Shown here in pieces: positions 7,949 to 16,116 of a stretch of DNA of 64,000 nucleotides. The DNA comes from Saccharopolyspora gregorii. GTDB lineage: Bacteria > Actinomycetota > Actinomycetes > Mycobacteriales > Pseudonocardiaceae. Each line of letters opens with the position of its first letter. The stretch's first letter is position 1. Location: the NCBI RefSeq assembly GCF_024734405.1, contig NZ_CP059556.1, forward strand, positions 1,426,001-1,490,000, written 5' to 3'. A model generated the notes under the pieces. That model ran no database searches, had not been told where the DNA came from, and saw only the letters and a list, made by a program, of their open reading frames with translations. The position numbers and the translations under genes were made by a program.

Positions 7949-8728
7949 GTGCCCGACCGATCCAGCCCGCTCGCCCGGATCGCCGCCGGAGGCGCTGCCG
8001 CCGCCACCGCGGCCACCGCCGCGCTCGCCGCACCGGCCGCCGCCGACCCCGCGCAGGAACGCGTGCTCGGCGGCACCGACGAACGCGCGGCGCCCTGGGT
8101 GGTCGCGCTCACCGACCAGGCCGGGCGCCAGTTCTGCGGCGGCACCCTCGTCACCGAGATCAAGGTGGTCACCGCCGCGCACTGCGTGGACGGCCACGAC
8201 GCGGCGGAGCTGCGCGCCGTCACCGGCCGCCCCGACCTGCGCACCACCGGCGGCGCCGACACGCCCGTCGGCGACGTCTGGGTGCATCCCGAGTTCCGCG
8301 ACGTCACCGGCGGGCACGACGTGGCGGTGCTGACGCTGGCCGCACCGGTGCGCGAACGACCGCTGCCGATGGCCGGGGCCGACGAGACCGCCCGCTACCG
8401 GCCCGGCACCCCGGCGCGGGTGCACGGCTGGGGGCGCACCACCGAGAACGGGCCCACCTCGGCGACGCTGCAGTCCGTCGAGGTGCCGATCAGCGCGGAC
8501 GCCGACTGCCGCGCCGCCTACCCGGGCTACGAGCCGGGGACGCGGGTCTGCGCGGGCCCGCCCGAAGGCGGCCGGGACGCGTGCGCCGGGGACTCCGGCG
8601 GACCGCTCGTCGCCGACGGCAGGCTGATCGGCGTCGTCTCCTACGGCACTGGCTGCGGACGTCCCGGAACACCCGGCGTGTACACCCGGATCTCCGGGGT
8701 CGCCGACGACGTCGCCGCGCGGCTCTGA
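7949..8728 (+). CDS. Second secreted trypsin-like serine protease (S1)
   Basis: This 259-residue precursor is a paralogue of the protease at 6106. A signal peptide covers about residues 1-33 and the mature domain starts at VLGG, residues 39-42. The triad is His78 (TAAHC), Asp124 (GHDVAVL) and Ser216 (CAGDSGGP), with Asp210 in the specificity position, again predicting trypsin-like cleavage. The GTG at 7949 is chosen because AGGAGG lies seven bases upstream; a longer frame from 7868 would place non-signal sequence before the leader. The VLGG activation site instead of IVGG is a mild variation. Confidence 0.92.
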   Translation: MPDRSSPLARIAAGGAAAATAATAALAAPAAADPAQERVLGGTDERAAPWVVALTDQAGRQFCGGTLVTEIKVVTAAHCVDGHDAAELRAVTGRPDLRTTGGADTPVGDVWVHPEFRDVTGGHDVAVLTLAAPVRERPLPMAGADETARYRPGTPARVHGWGRTTENGPTSATLQSVEVPISADADCRAAYPGYEPGTRVCAGPPEGGRDACAGDSGGPLVADGRLIGVVSYGTGCGRPGTPGVYTRISGVADDVAARL

Positions 8729-8734
8729 ACCCGG

Positions 8735-8753
8735 CGTCCCGCACCGCGGGACG
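8735..8753 (+). terminator. Short hairpin after protease gene
   Basis: CGTCCCGC and GCGGGACG form an 8-bp perfect stem with a three-base loop, seven bases after the protease stop codon. It is a candidate terminator without a U-tract. Confidence 0.5.
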
Positions 8754-8916
8754 GGCCGGTGCCGCCCGGTGCTCGCGCCGCGGCGGTGCACCGGTCGCCG
8801 TGCGCAGCACCGACCCGCTCCGAGGCCCGCGCGCCCGGGCGCGCGGGACGTGGTGTGCGCTACTTCCACCGCAGGTGACCCCGGGTGTCGTAGCCGGAAT
8901 GTGATATCCCGTTGGG

Positions 8917-9384
8917 GTGACCCTGCAACCGCTCGCCACCGCCGTCCACCGCGCCTACACGGCCGACCTCGACGCCGAGGACTTCTACCGCATGCTCCGC
9001 TTGCGCGTGGACGTGTTCGTGGTCGAGCAGCAGTGCGCCTACCCGGAACTGGACGGCCGGGACCTGGAGACCACCACCAGGCACTTCTGGATCGACTCCG
9101 CCGACGGCTACGTGCTCGGCTACCTGCGCCTGCTCGAAGACCCCGACGGCACCTTCCGCATCGGCCGCGTCGCCACCGCCAAGGACGCCCGCGGCCTCGG
9201 GCTCGGGCGCAAGCTGATGCGCGCCGCGCTCGCCGAGATCCAGCGCGCGCCGGCGACGCTGTCCGCGCAGACCTACGCGCTGGAGTTCTACCGCGGATTC
9301 GGGTTCGAACCCTCGGGTGAGGAGTATCTCGAAGACGGCATCCCGCACGTCGACATGCACCGATACCCGGGTTCGCCGCGCTGA
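8917..9384 (+). CDS. ElaA-like GNAT N-acetyltransferase
   Basis: This 155-residue protein belongs to the GNAT acetyltransferase superfamily, ElaA branch. Visible landmarks are the N-terminal [19 protein letters not shown] segment typical of ElaA, the beta-4 strand [21 protein letters not shown] containing the acetyl-CoA binding R/Q-x-x-G-x-G/A loop near residue 95, and the C-terminal FYRGFGF pattern. The length matches the family. The GTG start is at 8917. The substrate of ElaA proteins is not established. It is immediately upstream of, but probably not cotranscribed with, the riboswitch-controlled cobalamin genes. Confidence 0.9.
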   Translation: MTLQPLATAVHRAYTADLDAEDFYRMLRLRVDVFVVEQQCAYPELDGRDLETTTRHFWIDSADGYVLGYLRLLEDPDGTFRIGRVATAKDARGLGLGRKLMRAALAEIQRAPATLSAQTYALEFYRGFGFEPSGEEYLEDGIPHVDMHRYPGSPR

Positions 9385-9431
9385 GCGAGCCGCGCCGGTT
9401 CCTCGCCCGTCGCGGGGATGCGACGATGCTC

Positions 9432-9640
9432 GCTGGTCCCAGCCAGGGCAGGTCAGGAAACCGGTGCGACACCGGTGCGGTCGGCGCCACTGTGACCGGG
9501 GAGCGGATCTCCCCCGCGAGCCACCGGGCGCTGCCGCCTGGGAAGGCCGGAGTTCCGCGCTGATCCGGGAGCCAGGACACTGCCTCGCCCAGGCGCAGCC
9601 GACATCGGGGCGTCCGAGACCCGAGGAAGGAACACCTGGC
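9432..9640 (+). promoter_or_regulatory. Cobalamin riboswitch controlling chlID-cobO-cobB
   Basis: The conserved core of the B12 aptamer is readable: GGAAACCGGTGCGACACCGG near 9454-9473, then GCCACTGTGACCGG near 9487-9500, an AAGGCCGGAG helix near 9543, and the B12 box AGCCAGGACACTGCCT at 9570-9585. Downstream, a CGGG/CCCG helix abuts the ribosome site CCGAGGAAGG at 9621-9630, so ligand binding probably hides this site and reduces translation of the gene at 9641. The same core and expression platform recur upstream of cobN. Confidence 0.93.
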
Positions 9641-11788
9641 ATGACTGCTCCCGCGAGCCCGCGGTACCCGTTCACGGCCGTGGTCGGGCACGACGACATG
9701 CGGCTGGCGCTGCTGCTCAACGCGGTGCACCCGCGCATCGGCGGGGTGCTGGTGCGGGGTGAGAAGGGCACCGCGAAGTCGACGGTGGTGCGCGCGCTCG
9801 CTTCGCTGCTGCCCGCGCTGGACGTCGTGCCCGGCTGCCGCTTCGGCTGCGAACCGCGGCGACCCGACCCGCGGTGCCCGGACGGCCCGCACGCCGAGGT
9901 CTCCGGGACGACACGCCCCGCGGAACTCGTGGAACTTCCGGTCGGCGCCACCGAGGACCGGCTCGTCGGCTCACTCGACCTGGAACGCGCGCTCACCGAA
10001 GGCGTCAGCGCCTACCAGCCCGGGCTGCTGGCCGCGGCGCACCGCGGCGTGCTCTACGTGGACGAGGTCAACCTGCTGCACGACCACCTGGTGGACCTGC
10101 TGCTGGACGCCGCCGCGATGGGCCGCGCGCACGTGGAGCGGGAAGGCGTGTCGGTGACGCACGCCGCCTCGTTCCTGCTCGTCGGCACCATGAACCCGGA
10201 GGAGGGCGAGCTGCGCCCGCAGCTGCTCGACCGGTTCGGCCTCACCGTGCAGGTCGCCGCCTCCCGCGACGTCACCACCCGCACCGAAGTGGTGCGCAGG
10301 CGCCTCGCCTTCGAAGCGGACCCGGCCGGCTTCGCCGAGCGGTGGGCCGCCGAGGACGCCGCGCTCGCCCGCCGCATCGCCGACGCCCGGTCCACAGTGG
10401 AATCGGTGCGGCTGCCCGACGCCGAGCTGCGGCGGATCTCCGCGCTGTGCGCCGCGTTCGACGTGGACGGGATGCGCGCCGACCTGGTGCTAGCCCGCAC
10501 CGCCGTGGCGCACGCCGCGTGGCGCGGCGCCGACGAGGTCGCCGAAGCCGACGTGGAGGCCGCGGCCCGGCTCGCGCTGCCGCACCGGCGCCGCCGCGAC
10601 CCGTTCGACGAACCCGGCGTCGAGGAGGACCAGCTGCAGCAGGCCCTCGAAGACGCCGCCCAGCACGCCGAGCAGGAACCGGCCGACGACCGGAACGCCG
10701 GCGACGATCAGGACTCCGCCGACGATCAGGACTCCGGCGACGAACCGCCGGAAGGTCCCGACGACGGCCCCGGCGGAGGCGGTGGTGGGGCGCCCGACGG
10801 CGGACCGGACGACGGACCCGACGGGCCCGGTGGCGGCGAAGCCCCCACTCCGCCGGACTCGCCCGCGCCGAACGGCGACGGCGGTTCCCGGCGCGAGGAC
10901 GGCCCCGGCCAGGCTCCCGCGAACAAGCCCCCGGCCGCGCCCGCGCCCGCGTTCCGCGCCCGGCTGCTCGAAGTCCCCGGCGTCGGCGAAGGCGCCCCCG
11001 GCCGGCGGTCCCGCGCCCGCTCCCGCAGCGGGCAGACCGTTCGGGCCTCCACAGTGGACGGTCATGGCGTGCACCTGCCCGCCACCCTGATCGCCGCCGC
11101 CCCGCACCAGCGCACCCGCGGCCGCAGCGGCCCCGGCCTCGTGCTGCACCGCGACGACGTCCGGCGCTCCGTCCGCGAAGGACGCGAAGGCAACCTCGTG
11201 CTCTTCGCCGTCGACGCCTCCGGCTCCATGGCCGCCCGCGAACGCATGTCCGCCGTCAGCGGCGCCGTGCTCTCGCTGCTGCGCGACGCCTACCAGCGCC
11301 GGGACAAGGTCGGCGTGGTCACCTTCCGCGGCGACCAGGCCGAACTCGCGCTGCCGCCCACCTCCTCCGTGGAGATCGCCGCCACCCGGATGCGCGACCT
11401 GCGCACCGGCGGCCGCACCCCGCTCGCCACCGGTCTGCTCAAGGTCCACCAGGTCATCGGCACCGAACGCACCCGGGACCCGCGGCGGCGCCCGCTGCTG
11501 GTGCTGCTCACCGACGGCAAGGCCACGGTTCCCGCCGGTGACGGCGGAACCGGGCGCGCCCGCGCGAAGCGCGCGGTGCAGGACTCCATGCGCGCCGCCG
11601 GACTGCTCGCCGGGCTCGGCGTCGCCTCCGTCGTCGTCGACTGCGAGCAGGGCGTGGTGCGGCTCGGCCTCGCCGCCAAGGTCGCGACCGCGCTCGGCGG
11701 GGCCTGCCTCCGGCTCGACGAGCTCTCCGCCGACGCCGTCGCCGGAGTCGTCCGCGCCGCCCGCGGCACCACCGCCGGCGCAGCTTGA
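9641..11788 (+). CDS. Fused ChlI-ChlD-type chelatase subunit (cobalt insertion AAA+ partner)
   Basis: This 715-residue protein fuses an AAA+ ATPase (ChlI-like, about residues 5-330) to an acidic, Pro/Gly-rich linker (about 340-450) and a von Willebrand A domain (ChlD-like, about 510-705). Walker A is GEKGTAKST at 40-48, Walker [10 protein letters not shown] at 136-144, and the MIDAS motif DASGSM starts near 524. With the large subunit CobN, such proteins form the ATP-driven chelatase that inserts cobalt into hydrogenobyrinate diamide, replacing CobS/CobT. The B12 riboswitch and downstream cobO support cobalt over magnesium. The ATG at 9641 follows GAGGAAGG in the riboswitch platform. Confidence 0.92.
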   Translation: MTAPASPRYPFTAVVGHDDMRLALLLNAVHPRIGGVLVRGEKGTAKSTVVRALASLLPALDVVPGCRFGCEPRRPDPRCPDGPHAEVSGTTRPAELVELPVGATEDRLVGSLDLERALTEGVSAYQPGLLAAAHRGVLYVDEVNLLHDHLVDLLLDAAAMGRAHVEREGVSVTHAASFLLVGTMNPEEGELRPQLLDRFGLTVQVAASRDVTTRTEVVRRRLAFEADPAGFAERWAAEDAALARRIADARSTVESVRLPDAELRRISALCAAFDVDGMRADLVLARTAVAHAAWRGADEVAEADVEAAARLALPHRRRRDPFDEPGVEEDQLQQALEDAAQHAEQEPADDRNAGDDQDSADDQDSGDEPPEGPDDGPGGGGGGAPDGGPDDGPDGPGGGEAPTPPDSPAPNGDGGSRREDGPGQAPANKPPAAPAPAFRARLLEVPGVGEGAPGRRSRARSRSGQTVRASTVDGHGVHLPATLIAAAPHQRTRGRSGPGLVLHRDDVRRSVREGREGNLVLFAVDASGSMAARERMSAVSGAVLSLLRDAYQRRDKVGVVTFRGDQAELALPPTSSVEIAATRMRDLRTGGRTPLATGLLKVHQVIGTERTRDPRRRPLLVLLTDGKATVPAGDGGTGRARAKRAVQDSMRAAGLLAGLGVASVVVDCEQGVVRLGLAAKVATALGGACLRLDELSADAVAGVVRAARGTTAGAA

Positions 11789-11844
11789 TTCCGATTCGAT
11801 TACGACACCGGCCGGGCGGAGTAGGAATATCCCGATGTAGTTGG

Positions 11845-11850
11845 TAAGGT
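11845..11850 (+). promoter_or_regulatory. Candidate -10 element TAAGGT of the small RNA
   Basis: TAAGGT, a common actinobacterial -10 hexamer, lies directly upstream of the two-hairpin RNA. No good -35 was found at 17-18 bases, so the assignment rests on the -10 and its position. Confidence 0.5.
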
Positions 11851-11853
11851 GTT

Positions 11854-11945
11854 CTTCGTCCACCTGACCCCCAGGGGTGGACCACGAAGCGCCCTCGCGC
11901 TCCCGATGACCCCCAGGTCGGTCGAGCGCGGGGGCGCTTTCTATT
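11854..11945 (+). ncRNA. 6C-type small RNA with intrinsic terminator
   Basis: Two consecutive hairpins can be folded. Hairpin 1 (11854-11889) pairs CTTCGT and CCACC with GGTGG and ACGAAG, with a three-base bulge. Hairpin 2 (11887-11940) pairs AAGCGCCCTCGCGCTC with GAGCGCGGGGGCGCTT, plus an inner CCGA/TCGG. Both expose the identical 11-base loop TGACCCCCAGG. Two stem-loops with C-rich loops, the second acting as a terminator before TCTATT, is the architecture of the 6C RNA family of Actinobacteria; here each loop has five C's. Members in mycobacteria act on mRNAs through these C-rich loops. Confidence 0.82.
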
Positions 11946-11981
11946 GCTTGGGGGGTCGTGGTCGTTTTGCTCGGGGGGCGG

Positions 11982-12135
11982 GTGGCGGAACCTCAGCTGT
12001 TCCCTCGCTGCGGGATCGTTTTCACCGGTGGCTCCGCCACAGGAGAAAACGCTGTCCTCGCGAGGAAACAGCTGAGAACCCGCTGCGGTGCCGGTTGCTC
12101 GGGTGGTCGGCAGGTCAGCGGCTTCGCCGCTGAGA
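11982..12135. repeat. Dispersed intergenic hairpin repeat, copy 1
   Basis: This is a nested palindrome. The outer arms are CTCAGCTGTTCCCTCGC (11992-12008) and GCGAGGAAACAGCTGAG (12060-12076). The inner arms are CGTTTTC and GAAAACG (12017-12051) around GTGGCTCCGCCAC, and a second small hairpin CAGCGGCTTCGCCGCTG lies near 12116-12132. A second copy lies at 50745-50905 with the same architecture and compensatory arm changes. It contains no gene. It sits between the small RNA and cobO. A short tandem repeat of GATCAACT follows at 12137-12160. Confidence 0.85.
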
Positions 12136-12246
12136 GGATCAACTGATCAACTGATCAATCGGTCGACTGGTTGGGGTCGGTCGGTGGTGGTGAGGTCTGC
12201 GACAGCGGGGTGGGGTGGTCCTGGGGGTGGCTTAGGGTCTGGGGTC

Positions 12247-12861
12247 ATGCCTCAGGGAAAGCCGAACGTCGTTCCGCAGGACGGTCTCACCACGCGGCAG
12301 CGTCGCAACCGTCCGCTGCTGCTCGTGCACACCGGGGAGATGAAGGGCAAGTCCACCAGCGCCTTCGGGCTCGCGCTGCGCGGCTGGAACCAGGGCTGGT
12401 CCATCGGGGTGTTCCAGTTCGTGAAGTCGGCGAAGTGGAAGGTCGGCGAGGAGAGCGCGTTCCGCGCCCTGGGCAAGCTGCACGACGAGACCGGTGAAGG
12501 CGGCCCCGTCGAATGGCACAAGATGGGCGAAGGCTGGTCCTGGGCCCGCAAGCAGGGCAGCGAAGAGGACCACGCCGCCGCCGCGCTCGAAGGCTGGCGG
12601 GAGATCGCCCGCCGCCTCGGCGAGGAACGGCACGGCATGTACGTCCTCGACGAGTTCACCTACCCGCTGCACTGGGGCTGGATCGACGTCGGCGAAGTCG
12701 TCCGGACGCTGCGCGACCGGCCCGGCCACCAGCACGTCGTGATCACCGGCCGCAACGCTCCCCAGGAGCTCGTCGACGCCGCCGACCTGGTCCTGGAGAC
12801 CACGAAGGTCAAGCACCCGATGGACGCCGGGCAGAAGGGCCAGAAGGGCATCGAGTGGTGA
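12247..12861 (+). CDS. cobO: Cob(I)yrinic acid a,c-diamide adenosyltransferase (CobO/BtuR type)
   Basis: This 204-residue CobO/BtuR-family enzyme transfers adenosyl from ATP to the Co(I) of corrinoids. The family P-loop GEMKGKST lies at residues 30-37, followed by ALRGWNQGWSIGVFQFVK; YVLDEFTYPLHWGWID (near 130) is the Walker B-like DEF/T motif, and ITGRNAP and TTKVKHP close the domain. The length is typical. The ATG start at 12247 is chosen by the conserved N-terminal length; the upstream frame runs through the hairpin repeat. The stop overlaps the GTG of cobB by four bases, indicating translational coupling. Confidence 0.95.
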   Translation: MPQGKPNVVPQDGLTTRQRRNRPLLLVHTGEMKGKSTSAFGLALRGWNQGWSIGVFQFVKSAKWKVGEESAFRALGKLHDETGEGGPVEWHKMGEGWSWARKQGSEEDHAAAALEGWREIARRLGEERHGMYVLDEFTYPLHWGWIDVGEVVRTLRDRPGHQHVVITGRNAPQELVDAADLVLETTKVKHPMDAGQKGQKGIEW

Positions 12862-14249
12862 GCCCGCGCGTCGTCATCGCCGCGCCCGGCTCGGGGCAGG
12901 GCAAGACGACGGTGGCGACCGGTCTGCTCGGCGCGCTGCGCCGCCGGTCGCTGCGGGTCGCGCCGTTCAAGGTCGGCCCCGACTACATCGACCCCGGCTA
13001 CCACCACGTCGCCTCCGGGCTGCCCGGCCGGAACCTGGACCCGGTGCTGGTGGGGGAGGAGCGGATCGCGCCGCTGTTCCGGCACGGCAGCGCCGGTGCC
13101 GACCTGGCCGTCGCCGAAGGCGTGATGGGCCTGTTCGACGGCAAGATCGACGGGCCGGGTCCGGGCGACGAACCGGCCTTCGGCTCCACCGCGCACGTCG
13201 CGGGCCTGCTGCGCGCCCCGGTGGTGCTCGTCGTCGACGCGCAGGGGCAGTCGCAGAGCATCGCCGCGCTGCTGCACGGGTTCCGCAGCTTCCAGCCCGG
13301 GGTGCGGCTGGCCGGCGTGATCCTCAACCGGGTCGGTTCGCCGCGCCACGAGCAGGTGCTGCGGGACGCGGCGGACTCGGTGGGGCTTCCGGTGCTCGGC
13401 GCGCTCGGCCGCACCGGCGGGCTCAGCGTCCCGTCCCGGCACCTCGGGCTGGTCACCGCCACCGAGCACGGCGGCGCCGCCACCGACGCCGTCGAAGCCA
13501 TGTCGGACGCGGTCGAGTCCGGGGTGGACCTGGACGCGGTGATCGCGCTCGCGCGCAGCGCCCCCGCCCTGGACGGGCCCGCGTGGGACGCCGCCGCCGA
13601 AGTGGTGCCCGTCCCGGACCGCCCGGTGATCGCCGTGGCGGGCGGGCCCGCGTTCACCTTCGCCTACACCGAGCACGTCGAACTGCTCACCGCCGCCGGA
13701 GCCGAGGTCGCGGTGCTCGACCCGCTGCGCGACGAGGAGCTGCCCGCGGGCACCCGCGGGCTCGTGCTGCCCGGCGGGTTCCCCGAGCAGCACGCCGCGG
13801 CGCTGTCCGCGAACTCCGCGCTGCGGGCGGAGATCACCCGGTTCGCGGCCACCGGCGCCCCGATCCACGCCGAGTGCGGCGGGCTGCTGTACCTCGCCGA
13901 GGAGCTCGACGGGCATCCGCTGTGCGGGGTGATCCCGGCGCGCGCGGAGATGTCACCGCGGCTCACCCTCGGCTACCGGGATGCCGTCGCCGCCACCGAC
14001 TCCGCGCTGAGCAGCGCCGGAACCCGGTTCACCGGCCACGAATTCCACCGCACCCGGCTCGAACCGGGCAGCGGCGGGCAGCCCGCCTGGTACTGGCGGG
14101 ACGGCGCGGCCGTCGCGGAAGGATTCGTGCGCGGCGGGCTGCACGCTTCTTACCTGCACACCCATCCGGCCGGTGCGCCGGAGGCGGTGTCGCGGTTCGT
14201 GACCCGCTGTTCCCGGACGGTGACGGGCGGTGCGGGTACGGCCGTGTAG
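12858..14249 (+). CDS. cobB: Cobyrinate/hydrogenobyrinate a,c-diamide synthase
   Basis: This 463-residue CobB/CbiA amidates the a and c side chains using ATP and glutamine. The N-terminal synthetase domain starts with the P-loop APGSGQGKTTVATG (residues 9-22) and has KVGPDYIDPGYH near 40 and EGVMGLFDG near 90. The C-terminal class I glutamine amidotransferase domain holds the nucleophile Cys340 in HAECGGLLYL, and a late SYLHTHP supplies the triad histidine. The GTG at 12858 overlaps the cobO stop (GTGA). It shares the riboswitch-controlled operon with chlID and cobO. Confidence 0.94.
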   Translation: MSPRVVIAAPGSGQGKTTVATGLLGALRRRSLRVAPFKVGPDYIDPGYHHVASGLPGRNLDPVLVGEERIAPLFRHGSAGADLAVAEGVMGLFDGKIDGPGPGDEPAFGSTAHVAGLLRAPVVLVVDAQGQSQSIAALLHGFRSFQPGVRLAGVILNRVGSPRHEQVLRDAADSVGLPVLGALGRTGGLSVPSRHLGLVTATEHGGAATDAVEAMSDAVESGVDLDAVIALARSAPALDGPAWDAAAEVVPVPDRPVIAVAGGPAFTFAYTEHVELLTAAGAEVAVLDPLRDEELPAGTRGLVLPGGFPEQHAAALSANSALRAEITRFAATGAPIHAECGGLLYLAEELDGHPLCGVIPARAEMSPRLTLGYRDAVAATDSALSSAGTRFTGHEFHRTRLEPGSGGQPAWYWRDGAAVAEGFVRGGLHASYLHTHPAGAPEAVSRFVTRCSRTVTGGAGTAV

Positions 14250-14439
14250 CCCGCCGCGATCAACAGGTACGGTCGTCACCTGTGCGGCCACGGTGGGCGA
14301 CGGGGTTCCGGTGCCAGCGGACCGGTCGATCCCCCGCCCGACCTGGCCATCGAGCCGGTGCCCCCTCCCTCGGTGTGGTCCGATGTGGACGGTTCGGCGC
14401 GGCGAGCCGTACCGGTGACGCGGAAGAGGAGAGCGAACA

Positions 14440-16023
14440 GTGAGTGGCCGGATCTCGTTCATCGGTGCCGGACCCGGCGCCGCGGACCTCATCACGGTCC
14501 GCGCCGCGCGACGCATCGCCGAAGCCGACGTCGTGGTGTGGTCCGCCAGCGTGCTCGCCCCCGAATGCGTGCGGGAGCACGCGAGCCCCGACGCGGAGCT
14601 GCTCGACTCCTCCCAGCTCACCCACGAGCAGGCGGTCGAGGTGTACCGCCGCGCCGAGCGGGACGAGCTGCGGGTCGTGCGGCTGCACGCCGGTGACCCG
14701 GCGCTGTGGGGTTCCGTGCAGGAGCAGCACGACGCCTGCGCCAAGATGGAGCTGGACGTGGAGATCGTGCCCGGCGTCAACGGCTTCTCCGCCGCCGCCG
14801 CGGCCGTCGGCCGCGAGCTGACCACCGCGGACACCGCGCGATCCGTGCTGGTCACCCGCCTCGGCGCCGGGAACCCGGACGCCGAGCAGGTGCGCGAACT
14901 GGCGCGGCACCAGGCGACGATGGCGGTGACGCTGCCCGCCTCCCGCGCGGCCCAGCTGGTGGAGGAGCTGCGCGCCGGTGGCTGCGCCGACGAGGTGCCC
15001 GTGCTCGTCGCCTACAAGGTGAGCTGGCCGGACGAGGTGCTGCTGAGCACCACCGTCGGCGAGCTGGAGCAGGCGGTGAAGCAGCGCAAGCTGTGGGGCA
15101 CCGCGCTGTTCCTCGTCGGCAAGGCGCTCGGCGCGAGCGGCCGGTCCCGCGGTTACGGCGAGTCCGGCTACCGCCGGACCGAGACCTCCGGGCGCCGCCG
15201 CGGCTACCGGTCGGCGCGGCGGCACGACGCGGCCGAGCGCTCCGGCTCCGACCAGGAGGACGCCCCCGGCTCGCGTGCGGCGTTCCACGTGGGCACCGGC
15301 CCCGCCGTCGAGCGCCCGCGGCCCGAACCGGCGGCCGAACCGGCGGCGCCCGCGCCCGACCCGGTGCCCGGGCGCGGTTCCGACGGTGCGACCGCGGTGC
15401 CGAACATCGCCTGGTGGGCGGTGCGTGAGTGGCAGGAGGCCGCTCGCGGTGCCGCCCGGGGGCAGGCGCGGCAGCGGCGCACCGAGGACCCGGCGCAGCC
15501 GGAGCTGTTCGGCGGCGGGCCGGAAGCCGAGACCGCACCGGCGGCCGCCGCGGCGTCCGAGACCACCGCGGCATCCCCGGAACCCGAGGGCACCGAGGCG
15601 CCGGTGCGCGCGGCGGAGACCGCCGCACCGGACCCGGCCACCGCGGACTCCGAAGTGGACGAACCGGCGCGGCCCGCGCTCGCGGTCGTCCGCGACTCCG
15701 GTGCCGGGACCGGAGCGGCCGGTTCGTCCGGCAAGGGCGACGAGAGCACCGGATCGGACGGCGGCGCCGAGCCGGCAGCCGCGACCGGCGAGCAGACCGG
15801 GACCGCGGGCACCGCGCGCACCTCGGCGGCGGAGACCACCGGCACCCCCCGCGCCACCGCGAAGACCCGCACCCGGGCGAAGTCGCAGACCAAGGCCCAG
15901 ACGAAGGCCCAGACGAAGGCCCAGACGAAGGCGCAGACGAAGTCGCAGACCAAGACCGCGGGCACCCGGACCCGCACCGGGGGCGCGAAGTCGACCAAGA
16001 ACAAGGGCGACGCGTCGAGCTGA
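14440..16023 (+). CDS. CobM/CbiF-like precorrin-4 C11-methyltransferase with long basic tail
   Basis: Residues 1-235 form a tetrapyrrole methylase (GAGPGAADLITVRAARRI SAM-loop region at 9-26, AGDPALWGS near 87, VPGVNGFSAAAAA near 110) of the precorrin-4 C11 type. Residues 236-527 are an unusual extension: an Arg/Gly/Tyr segment, a long Ala/Glu/Pro-rich stretch, and a Lys-rich end with KAQT repeats. The GTG start follows GAGGAG. Normal CobM is about 250 residues, and a canonical, unextended CobM is encoded at 50986-51729. This copy may be redundant, act on a cobalt-containing intermediate with the cbiG and CobL-like genes that follow, or have a further role through its tail. Confidence 0.82.
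   Translation: MSGRISFIGAGPGAADLITVRAARRIAEADVVVWSASVLAPECVREHASPDAELLDSSQLTHEQAVEVYRRAERDELRVVRLHAGDPALWGSVQEQHDACAKMELDVEIVPGVNGFSAAAAAVGRELTTADTARSVLVTRLGAGNPDAEQVRELARHQATMAVTLPASRAAQLVEELRAGGCADEVPVLVAYKVSWPDEVLLSTTVGELEQAVKQRKLWGTALFLVGKALGASGRSRGYGESGYRRTETSGRRRGYRSARRHDAAERSGSDQEDAPGSRAAFHVGTGPAVERPRPEPAAEPAAPAPDPVPGRGSDGATAVPNIAWWAVREWQEAARGAARGQARQRRTEDPAQPELFGGGPEAETAPAAAAASETTAASPEPEGTEAPVRAAETAAPDPATADSEVDEPARPALAVVRDSGAGTGAAGSSGKGDESTGSDGGAEPAAATGEQTGTAGTARTSAAETTGTPRATAKTRTRAKSQTKAQTKAQTKAQTKAQTKSQTKTAGTRTRTGGAKSTKNKGDASS
15879..15956 (+). repeat. 12-bp tandem repeats encoding KAQT/KSQT
   Basis: About six copies of a 12-base unit (AAG GCC CAG ACG and variants) encode a Lys-Ala-Gln-Thr repeat at the C-terminus of the CobM-like protein. 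The repeat gives a histone-like basic tail and is a likely site of length variation. Confidence 0.85.
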
Positions 16024-16116
16024 GCGCGAGCGCATCCCCAGACGTGGCAAGGTGAACCGGGCTCGTGATCCGCGGGTCCGGCCGGTGCAGCGGCGTGGCA
16101 GGACGAGGTGGAAGAC

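Noticed and set aside
15879-15956. Regular 12-bp repeats as a possible CRISPR or VNTR locus
   Set aside because: There are no spacers, the repeats are contiguous and in frame, and they encode a KAQT protein repeat.
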